Below are positions 44,199-51,253 of a stretch of 64,000 nucleotides of DNA, piece by piece (position 1 is the first letter of the stretch; each line of letters starts with the position of its first letter). The stretch is from Polynucleobacter sp. MWH-UH2A. Lineage in GTDB: Bacteria > Pseudomonadota > Gammaproteobacteria > Burkholderiales > Burkholderiaceae. The position numbers and the translations under genes are program-made. The notes beneath the pieces were generated by a model. The model saw only the letters and a program-made list of their open reading frames with translations. It was not told the origin of the DNA and ran no database searches. The DNA is taken from contig NZ_CP061321.1 of assembly GCF_018687195.1 (NCBI RefSeq), positions 1,364,001-1,428,000 of the forward strand, read 5' to 3'.

Positions 44199-44898
44199 TA
44201 CACACGAGCAATTTGAACGATTCATCGAACTTAACAATATTACCGTCATCAGAAATGATCGAACGATTCTCAATATTCCTCACGCTTTGATCCCAGCAGA
44301 TCGGATTACCGCCTGCATTGGACCCAATGGTGCAGGCAAAACTACACTCCTCAAGTTGCTGGCCGGACTAATTCAACCCGATACGGGCACCATTCAATTT
44401 TCATTTGCTAGCAAAACTGCTTTAGTACTCCACCACACCCCCATGATTAAGGCATCAGCGCGAACCAATATGGCTTTGGTGAGAGAGGTAGATGCTTCTA
44501 TTAGCAATCAAGAGATTGATCTTGCGCTTAAACAAGTAGGTCTTAATGAATTAGCACAGACTCCTGCGCATAAACTCTCGGCAGGTGAGCGTCAGAAACT
44601 CTGCCTTGCTAGGGCAATCTTACAAAAACCCAATCTGGTTTTATTGGACGAACCCACCGCAAATCTTGACCCCAACACTACTGAGCAAGTGGAAGAAATG
44701 ATTCGTCAATTCAATCAGAATGGCGCCGACCTTCTTTTTTCTTCACACCAACTCGCTCAAGTACAAAGACTGGCCGAACATATTGTCTTTATTGATCAGG
44801 GTGAGATAAAAGAAAAGGGACCCGCAGGCCCCTTCTTTTTAAATCCACAATCTGCAGCAGCGAAACGCTACTTACATCAAGAACTGATTTCTGAGTAA
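44191..44898 (+). CDS. tupC: tungstate-type ABC ATPase TupC
   Basis: 235-residue ATP-binding subunit. Walker A GPNGAGKTT, signature LSAGERQKLCLARA and Walker B LVLLDEPTANL are visible. ATG 44191 overlaps the end of tupB by eight bases, which implies coupling. The stop TAA directly abuts the stop of the convergent secreted-protein gene, making TAATTA. Confidence 0.88.
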   Translation: MANTHEQFERFIELNNITVIRNDRTILNIPHALIPADRITACIGPNGAGKTTLLKLLAGLIQPDTGTIQFSFASKTALVLHHTPMIKASARTNMALVREVDASISNQEIDLALKQVGLNELAQTPAHKLSAGERQKLCLARAILQKPNLVLLDEPTANLDPNTTEQVEEMIRQFNQNGADLLFSSHQLAQVQRLAEHIVFIDQGEIKEKGPAGPFFLNPQSAAAKRYLHQELISE

Positions 44899-45180
44899 TT
44901 ATTTTGCAGCTGGTGCTGGAGCAGGAGCTGCAGCTACAGGCGCAACAAATGGCGGTGGCGCAACACATGCTGCGGGAGCTGGTGTGCCAGATACTCGATA
45001 TTTATCAGCCACCCTGTTTTGCGCCTGACAAAGCTGATATGCGGCTACTTTATCGCCATAAGCCGCTTTAGCTTTAGCCAAATCTGCTGCTGCCTGTGCT
45101 TCTGGACTCAACGGAGGCAATGCTGCTAGAACAGTTCCACCAATTGCTACACCGAATACGAAAGCGATGATTTTTTTCAT
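44899..45180 (-). CDS. small secreted Ala/Pro-rich protein of the formate dehydrogenase operon
   Basis: 93-residue protein with signal peptide MKKIIAFVFGVAIGGTVLAA, a helical segment with two Cys (YQLCQAQ and AACVAPP), and a Pro/Ala-rich C-terminus. ATG 45180 has AAGGACAAAG upstream. It follows fdhC by 10 bp, so it is probably the last gene of the formate dehydrogenase operon. Function unknown; location is expected to be periplasmic. Confidence 0.72.
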   Translation of the reverse strand: MKKIIAFVFGVAIGGTVLAALPPLSPEAQAAADLAKAKAAYGDKVAAYQLCQAQNRVADKYRVSGTPAPAACVAPPPFVAPVAAAPAPAPAAK

Positions 45181-45190
45181 GGCTTTGTCC

Positions 45191-46246
45191 TTATTTATTA
45201 ACTTTGTTGTACCAGAGCTCATGATGCTCTTTAGCCCATGTAGCATCGACATAGCCAGTTTTCATACCATCGATTGAACCCTGCATACCGATTGTGCCAA
45301 TATATATGTGGCCCATCGCCATTGCGGTCATCAAGATCGCGGCACTGCTATGAATGATGTTGGCAATTTGCATCGTGCCACGCAAATACTGAATATCCAT
45401 AAATGGAACGATCATATCGAGCACAAATCCAGAACCCGAGATAACTAAGCCCAAGAATGTCATACCGAACCAGAACCAGAATTTCTCACCCATGTTGAAG
45501 AAACCTGATGGCACATGTTTACCGCTAAATATTCCGCCAAAGGAGAGCAACCACTGAAGATCGCCCTTCTCAGGAGTATTTTTACCGACAAACAGGAGGA
45601 AGAACACCACAATGCTGAGGGTGAATAATGGGCCTGTGAAGTTATGAATATTTTTGCAGACCATTAAGAAAGAACCGTAAGCCGTTCCGCCCATCAAAGG
45701 CATTGCAAAATACTTACCATACAGAATCAACAATCCTGTAAAGGCAAGAGCTAAAAAGCTAAATGCCATAATCCAGTGCGTGAAGCGATCAAGCCCACTG
45801 AAGCGCTTGATCTTTACCCCAGACAGCGGTTCATGTAGTTTTATAGAGCCCTTAACGGTGTACATCGCAATGACACCAAAGAAAGCAATTGCCAACAACC
45901 AGCCACCATAAACAGTAATAACCCCGTTACGAATCACACGCCATTCTTGACCAGCGCGCTGGATCAATACGCCCGCTTGCTTATCCGGAATGCTCACATA
46001 GTTTTGTGGGTCGCTATTAGGAGTCGTAAAAATGGAAGGGTTTGCAGGCTGTGACTGCGCTTGCGTTCCATTCGCCAAGGCATTTGGATTTGCAGGCACT
46101 GATGATGGTGGAACATCTACACCACTCGGTGAGGGTAGCGGCGCCATTGGCGCGCGTTCTGCAAAAGTCATGCCACTGACTAGCGTGAGTGACAAGCCTA
46201 AAGTCACTACCAAAGTGCCTAGTACTTTAGAAAATGATCGTTTCAT
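45191..46246 (-). CDS. fdhC: formate dehydrogenase cytochrome b subunit (gamma)
   Basis: 351-residue protein. A signal-like N-terminus and Pro-rich linker (about residues 30-60) precede four membrane helices. Haem-ligand candidates lie in LDRFTHWIMAFSFLALAFTGLLILYG, CKNIHNFTGPLFTLS and ANIIHSSAAILMTAMAMGHIYIGTIGM. It anchors the enzyme to the periplasmic face of the inner membrane and passes electrons to quinone. The fdhC symbol follows common usage for this subunit. Confidence 0.92.
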   Translation of the reverse strand: MKRSFSKVLGTLVVTLGLSLTLVSGMTFAERAPMAPLPSPSGVDVPPSSVPANPNALANGTQAQSQPANPSIFTTPNSDPQNYVSIPDKQAGVLIQRAGQEWRVIRNGVITVYGGWLLAIAFFGVIAMYTVKGSIKLHEPLSGVKIKRFSGLDRFTHWIMAFSFLALAFTGLLILYGKYFAMPLMGGTAYGSFLMVCKNIHNFTGPLFTLSIVVFFLLFVGKNTPEKGDLQWLLSFGGIFSGKHVPSGFFNMGEKFWFWFGMTFLGLVISGSGFVLDMIVPFMDIQYLRGTMQIANIIHSSAAILMTAMAMGHIYIGTIGMQGSIDGMKTGYVDATWAKEHHELWYNKVNK

Positions 46247-46259
46247 AAAATGTCCTTGA

Positions 46260-46277
46260 ACGTTATCGACGTTATCG
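46260..46277. repeat. tandem 9-bp repeat upstream of fdhC
   Basis: ACGTTATCG occurs twice head-to-tail, 14 bp upstream of the fdhC start in the 54-bp gap after the lipoprotein gene. It may be chance or a small regulatory element. Confidence 0.3.
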
Positions 46278-46300
46278 TTTTATTTATTGTTTTTAGATGA

Positions 46301-46534
46301 TCACTTAATACGACTGTATTCGTTTTGACCTTGATTGCGCTTGTCAATCGATTCAGTCCAGCTGGCTTGATTGCCAGGCGTCCAAACTTTTGTGACAAAA
46401 CCATTATTAGCGCCCATATAAGGGGCGACATCAGGCCGTTTGGCTGCTTTTGCCGCAATCTCAGGAGGCTCAGAACAAGCAGTCAGCAAGCCAGCAACAA
46501 TGCTAAGACCAAGGATCTTGTAGAGTACTTTCAT
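46301..46534 (-). CDS. small lipoprotein of the formate dehydrogenase operon
   Basis: 77-residue lipoprotein: MKVLYKILGLSIVAGLLTAC has the lipobox LTAC with Cys20. The mature part contains VAPYMGANNGFVTKVWTPGNQASW and no recognisable domain. Its start codon overlaps the fdhB stop by one base (TAATG), so it is translated with fdhB. Its place between fdhB and fdhC suggests a part in assembling or holding the periplasmic complex; this is inference. Confidence 0.85.
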   Translation of the reverse strand: MKVLYKILGLSIVAGLLTACSEPPEIAAKAAKRPDVAPYMGANNGFVTKVWTPGNQASWTESIDKRNQGQNEYSRIK

Positions 46535-47190
46535 TATTTAGCCCCCGGAATTTTTGCAGCAGGTGTTGGCGTTGGTGCTGGTGTATCTGGACCGCCATAA
46601 GCAGTTGTCCAACCAAATGCCTTGGAGCCAGGATACTTTCCATTTTTCTCGCGGGTTTTAACGCGATTGTTGAAAATATCAGTAATCACATCACTATCGC
46701 CACCAATCAATGCCTTGGTAGAACACATCTCAGCACACAAAGGCAACTTACCTTCTGCCAAGCGATTGCGTCCATACTTCTCAAACTCTGCAACGCTACC
46801 ATTCTCTTCTGGTCCACCGCTACAGAATGTGCACTTATCCATCTTGCTACGAGAACCAAAGGCGCCTTTACTCAAGAACTGAGGGGCTCCAAATGGGCAG
46901 GCAAATGAACAGTAGCCGCAACCGATACAAATATCTTTGTCATGAAGCACGACGCCTTCATCGGTGCGGTAAAAACAATCTACTGGACAAACCGCCATAC
47001 AAGGAGCATCGGTACAGTGCATACAAGCCACAGATACTGATTTTTCCTGTCCAATAATGCCATCGTTTACTGTGACCACACGACGTCGATTGACGCCCCA
47101 AGGCACTTCGTTGTCATTCTTACAAGCAGTGACACAGCCATTGCACTCAATGCAACGCTCCGTATCGCAGATAAATTTCATTCTTGCCAT
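46534..47190 (-). CDS. fdhB: formate dehydrogenase iron-sulfur subunit (beta)
   Basis: 218-residue ferredoxin-like subunit with four Cys clusters: CDTERCIECNGCVTAC, CMHCTDAPCMAVCP, CIGCGYCSFACPFGAPQF and CTFCSG...CAEMC. It carries electrons from FdhA to the cytochrome subunit. It has a Pro/Ala-rich C-terminus (PTPTPAAKIPGAK). No membrane helix or signal is visible, so export must be with the Tat substrate FdhA. Confidence 0.94.
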   Translation of the reverse strand: MARMKFICDTERCIECNGCVTACKNDNEVPWGVNRRRVVTVNDGIIGQEKSVSVACMHCTDAPCMAVCPVDCFYRTDEGVVLHDKDICIGCGYCSFACPFGAPQFLSKGAFGSRSKMDKCTFCSGGPEENGSVAEFEKYGRNRLAEGKLPLCAEMCSTKALIGGDSDVITDIFNNRVKTREKNGKYPGSKAFGWTTAYGGPDTPAPTPTPAAKIPGAK

Positions 47191-47224
47191 TGTGTTCTCC
47201 TGACCTTATCTCTTTGTTTTTTAC

Positions 47225-50203
47225 TTAGGCAAATTTTTCGATTTGGCACATGGTTGTTTTGGTCTCTTGCATCATCGTGACCTGGTCATAACCATATGTT
47301 GTAGCAGTGTTGACAGCTTCGCCCTGAACCACTGGGGCGGCGCCTTCTGGGTAGTACTTGCGAATGTTCTCGCCTTGCCACCAACCGGCAAAGTGGAATG
47401 GAACCCAAGCGGTTCCTTGATCAACGCGCTCCGTTACTAATGCACGCACCTTGATCTTGGCGCCCGTAGGTGATTTAACCCAAACATAATCCCAGTTTTT
47501 AATACCGCGGTCTGCCGCAGCCTTTGGATTGATCTCCACAAAGTTTTCTTGTTGAAGTTCAGCCAACCAAGGATTAGATCGGGTTTCATCACCACCACCC
47601 TCGTACTCCACCAAACGACCTGAAGTCAGGATGATTGGGAACTTCTCGTAAAGCTTGTTGTTCAAGTTTTGATCTTGAACTGTCTTATACAACGTTGGTA
47701 AACGCCAGAAGTTCTTCTTATCTGCAGAAGTAGGATACTTGCGCATCATTGCTGCATTGGTACTGTAAAGCGCTTCACGGTGAATCGGGACTGGGTCTGG
47801 GAAATTCCAAACCACTGCGCGAGCTTTCGCATTCCCAAACGGATGGCAACCGTTCTTCATCACAACACGCTGGATACCACCAGACAAGTCAGTCTTCCAA
47901 TTCTTGCCTTCAGCCAACTTCTTCTCATCTTCAGTTAACTGATCCCACCAACCTAGTTTCTTCACTAATACGTGGTCAAACTCTGGGTAGCCAGTAGTAA
48001 TTGCGGAACCTTTAGAACAAGAGCCATCACCAGCCAGCAAGCTGACACCATCGCGCTCAACACCAAAGTTAGCGCGGAAGTTGCCACCACCCTCCATCAC
48101 ACTCTTACTGGTGTCATACAGGTTTGGTGAGCCCGGATGTTTAATTGCCGCCGTGCCATAACAAGGCCAAGGCAAACCATAGTAATCGCCAGTCGTATCG
48201 TATCCAGTGACTGGATCAACACCGCCACGAGACTTCAAAGTCTTCGGATCGAAAGTGGCAACCATTCTCATATGTGCTTTTAAACGCTCTGGTGTCTGAC
48301 CGGTATATCCGATAGTCCAAACAGAGCGGTTAATCTCGCGCAGAATATCTTCGATCTGTGGCTCTCTCCATTGTTTGCCAGCGAACTTAGAATTGAGAAT
48401 CTTGTAGTTCTTAGACAATTCCTCACCAAAACCTAAGCGATCAGCAAAAGCTTGCATGATCACGTGATCCGGTACGGACTCGAATAATGGATCGATTACT
48501 TTTTCGCGCCACTGCAAAGAGCGATTTGAAGCAGTTGCTGTTCCTACTGTCTCAAACTGAGTTGCTGCTGGCAATAGATAAACATTACGATTCTTGTTAA
48601 CCGTATCACCTTCTGCCGGAGGCATTGCTGCCATCGCTGCAGTTGCGCTTGGATATGGGTCAACCACTACCAATAGATCCAACTTATTCATCGCGCGTTT
48701 CATATCCAAACCACGCGTTTGTGAGTTAGGCGCATGACCCCAGAAGAAGAGCCCCTTCACGTTAGTCTGTTGATCGATCATGTCATTCTTCTCAAGAACG
48801 GCATCGACCCAACGAGAGACTGTGGTGCCTGATTTTTCCATCATGTCTGGGGCATAACGACCTTTGATCCAGTCGTAATCAACACCCCAAACAGTTGCAA
48901 AGTGCTTCCATGAGCCAGCTGCCAAGCCATAGTAACCAGGCAAGGAATCTGGGTTAGGACCTACATCGGTTGCGCCTTGAACGTTGTCGTGACCACGGAA
49001 GATGTTGGTACCACCGCCCGATTTACCCACGTTACCTAAAGCTAACTGCAAAATGCAGGAAGCACGCACCATGGAGTTACCAATGGTGTGTTGAGTTTGT
49101 CCCATGCACCACACAACGGTACTTGGACGATTCTTTGCCATCGTTTCGGCAACTTTGTACATTTGTGCCTCAGGAACACCGCAGGCCTCCTCGACCGCTG
49201 CAGGCGTCCATTTCTCCATGACCTCTTTACGAATTTCTTCCATTCCGTAAACACGATCGTTGATGTACTTTTTGTCTTCCCAGCCATTTTTGAAGATGTG
49301 ATACAGCACGCCAAACAAGAAAGGAATATCGGTGCCTGAACGAATACGCACATACTGATCAGACTTTGCTGCTGTACGGGTATAGCGTGGATCCACCACA
49401 ATCACTTTGCAGCCATTTTCTTTGGCATGCAGCAGCATCAACATCGATACTGGGTGAGCTTCTGCCGCATTTGAACCAATGTACAAAGCTGCTTTGGCAT
49501 TCATCATGTCGTTGTAGCTATTGGTCATGGCGCCATAGCCCCATGTATTCGCTACACCAGCAACAGTGGTTGAGTGACAAATACGAGCTTGGTGGTCTGT
49601 ATTGTTTGTTCCAAAGAAAGAGACCCACTTACGCAGCAAGTAGGCCTGTTCATTGTTGTGCTTAGAAGATCCGATAAAGAACATCGCATCTGGAGAATAT
49701 TTCTCGCGAATGCTCTTCATCTGAGCGGTAATTTCGGTGAGTGCTTGATCCCAAGAAATGCGTTGATACTTGCCATCCACCAACTTCATTGGATAACGTA
49801 AACGATAGTCGCCATGACCATGTTCACGTAACGCTGCACCTTTGGCGCAATGAGCACCCATGTTAATTGGTGAATCAAATACAGGATCCTGACGAACCCA
49901 AACACCATTCTCAACGGTTGCATCTACCGCACATCCCACCGAGCAGTGAGTGCAAATAGAACGCTTAACCTCGATCTTGCCTTTGCCGTCCAGCATGGCT
50001 TTGCTTGGCTCAGCAACCGCCTTTTGCACTAGGCTTAATTGGCTTGCAGCAATTCCTGCGCCAACCCCGATTCCAGAGCGCTTCAAAAAGGTTCGGCGGT
50101 CCATTGTTGGAACTGCCGCCTTCAGGCCACGAGACAAGCTACCAATCAAGCGTGTTGTAGATCGACTGCTTTGAGGTGTAGTGGATTTACGAGTCAGACT
50201 CAT
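47225..50203 (-). CDS. fdhA: formate dehydrogenase catalytic subunit (alpha), Cys-type
   Basis: 992-residue molybdopterin oxidoreductase. A 33-residue leader precedes the Tat motif DRRTFLKRSG (Arg36-Arg37). The 4Fe-4S ligands are Cys84, 87, 91 and 119. The active site QARICHSTTVAG has Cys209-His210 where E. coli FdnG has Sec-His, so no SECIS is needed. It oxidises formate to CO2 in the periplasm. The metal may be Mo or W. AGGGAT precedes the ATG at 50203; the internal Met34 before the Tat motif is a possible later start. Confidence 0.95.
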   Translation of the reverse strand: MSLTRKSTTPQSSRSTTRLIGSLSRGLKAAVPTMDRRTFLKRSGIGVGAGIAASQLSLVQKAVAEPSKAMLDGKGKIEVKRSICTHCSVGCAVDATVENGVWVRQDPVFDSPINMGAHCAKGAALREHGHGDYRLRYPMKLVDGKYQRISWDQALTEITAQMKSIREKYSPDAMFFIGSSKHNNEQAYLLRKWVSFFGTNNTDHQARICHSTTVAGVANTWGYGAMTNSYNDMMNAKAALYIGSNAAEAHPVSMLMLLHAKENGCKVIVVDPRYTRTAAKSDQYVRIRSGTDIPFLFGVLYHIFKNGWEDKKYINDRVYGMEEIRKEVMEKWTPAAVEEACGVPEAQMYKVAETMAKNRPSTVVWCMGQTQHTIGNSMVRASCILQLALGNVGKSGGGTNIFRGHDNVQGATDVGPNPDSLPGYYGLAAGSWKHFATVWGVDYDWIKGRYAPDMMEKSGTTVSRWVDAVLEKNDMIDQQTNVKGLFFWGHAPNSQTRGLDMKRAMNKLDLLVVVDPYPSATAAMAAMPPAEGDTVNKNRNVYLLPAATQFETVGTATASNRSLQWREKVIDPLFESVPDHVIMQAFADRLGFGEELSKNYKILNSKFAGKQWREPQIEDILREINRSVWTIGYTGQTPERLKAHMRMVATFDPKTLKSRGGVDPVTGYDTTGDYYGLPWPCYGTAAIKHPGSPNLYDTSKSVMEGGGNFRANFGVERDGVSLLAGDGSCSKGSAITTGYPEFDHVLVKKLGWWDQLTEDEKKLAEGKNWKTDLSGGIQRVVMKNGCHPFGNAKARAVVWNFPDPVPIHREALYSTNAAMMRKYPTSADKKNFWRLPTLYKTVQDQNLNNKLYEKFPIILTSGRLVEYEGGGDETRSNPWLAELQQENFVEINPKAAADRGIKNWDYVWVKSPTGAKIKVRALVTERVDQGTAWVPFHFAGWWQGENIRKYYPEGAAPVVQGEAVNTATTYGYDQVTMMQETKTTMCQIEKFA

Positions 50204-50265
50204 GTTTTATCCCTAAGAAATTTTTTTATTTATTTAAGAACAGCGAGCTTGAAAATATCAATCTC

Positions 50266-50487
50266 TTAAATCATGGTGCTTGCGTAATATTTACGCATGT
50301 GCTCAGTCATGGATTTTGTCTCCTCCGAATCCTTAGTTACACCAGCAATTTCTTGAGTGATTGCTTTGCCAACTGAAGTGTTAGAGGCCACGGCCACAGT
50401 ACCCACTGCAGCGCTTGCACCAATAAAGAACATTCGACGAGAAGTCTTAGTCTCTTTGCTTGAAGCTACTTTAGTTTTAGTGCTCAC
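50266..50487 (-). CDS. formate dehydrogenase region Tat-signal small protein
   Basis: 73-residue protein starting with GTG (AAGGAG 6 bp upstream). A Tat-type signal SRRMFFIGASAAVGTVAV is at about residues 16-33. The short mature part ends MTEHMRKYYASTMI. This fits the TIGR02811 group of small Tat-signal proteins found just upstream of formate dehydrogenase genes. The role is unknown; it may help export or assembly. Confidence 0.85.
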   Translation of the reverse strand: MSTKTKVASSKETKTSRRMFFIGASAAVGTVAVASNTSVGKAITQEIAGVTKDSEETKSMTEHMRKYYASTMI

Positions 50488-50509
50488 GGCATGCTCCTTT
50501 GTAATTTTT

Positions 50510-50525
50510 CTTGACTATAGTCAAG
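50510..50525. promoter_or_regulatory. 16-bp perfect palindrome in the fdh promoter region
   Basis: CTTGACTATAGTCAAG reads the same on both strands and lies 23 bp upstream of the small Tat-signal gene, between it and the TorD-like gene. It contains TATAGT, which could be a -10 element, so a repressor or activator dimer here could control the structural fdh genes apart from the maturation genes. Confidence 0.6.
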
Positions 50526-50602
50526 TTTAATCACTTATTGCACTTTTGACATATCTATATGGCGAATAGGAGATAAGGTATTCCCCATATTGCAGCGCAA
50601 CA

Positions 50603-51253
50603 TTAAATCATGTCAAAACTTTGGCCTTCGATATCGAGAAACTCTCTAGTGAGCGTGGCGATAGGATGGTAAAGATGCATCTCCGGAAGGTCTTGAATAG
50701 CATCACATAATTCACCATACCAAGGGCGAATATGTTCATTGAAAAAGACTCTTTGATTTGTAAGGTTTGATATCTCCACATCATCCCCAGCAATCAGGTA
50801 GCGCATCACTTCACACAGTGTGGAGATGTGATCTTCGGTTTCGGTGACCTCTTCGGCAGCTTCAAGACCAAACTCTTCAAGCGCTTTGCGAATATTGACC
50901 AAGGGTCTTTCATTGAGGTGGCCAGCTAGATAAAAGGAGCCATTTAAAACGATATTGGGCTTACCAACGCTAATAAAGTTCAAATCAAACTCATCGTGCC
51001 AGGCCTTCGCAGGATTGTTTTTTGCTACCTCCACTACATCCAACCATGCCTTAGCTAATGGCGCATCATCGGAGGCCCCCTGCTGATCAGCGGTAGCGGC
51101 AATTTGATTTAGAAATTCTTGATCTGGTGGTAAATGAAAAAAGCGTGCAATCAATCCATAGAGATCTGCTCGTGCCAAATCTTCTGGCAAGCCTACATCC
51201 CCAACCTCAGTAGCCGAGGATTTATTTATCTTTTGCGAACTCTGATCTGTCAT
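50603..51253 (-). CDS. TorD/DmsD-family chaperone
   Basis: 216-residue helical cytoplasmic protein. RADLYGLIARFFHLPPDQEFL near residue 30, the central YLAGHLNERPLVNIRKALEEFG and EDHISTLCEVMRYLI are typical of TorD-like chaperones for Tat-exported molybdoenzymes. The expected client is FdhA. ATG 51253 overlaps the stop of the polyferredoxin gene by four bases (ATGA). Confidence 0.88.
   Translation of the reverse strand: MTDQSSQKINKSSATEVGDVGLPEDLARADLYGLIARFFHLPPDQEFLNQIAATADQQGASDDAPLAKAWLDVVEVAKNNPAKAWHDEFDLNFISVGKPNIVLNGSFYLAGHLNERPLVNIRKALEEFGLEAAEEVTETEDHISTLCEVMRYLIAGDDVEISNLTNQRVFFNEHIRPWYGELCDAIQDLPEMHLYHPIATLTREFLDIEGQSFDMI

Noticed and set aside
48970..49401. Open frames on both strands inside fdhA
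   Set aside because: They lie in other frames of a strongly conserved gene and show no protein-like pattern.
49570..49590. Selenocysteine codon in the formate dehydrogenase active site
   Set aside because: The position that holds Sec in FdnG is an ordinary Cys codon (Cys209 of FdhA), and the frame has no internal stop.
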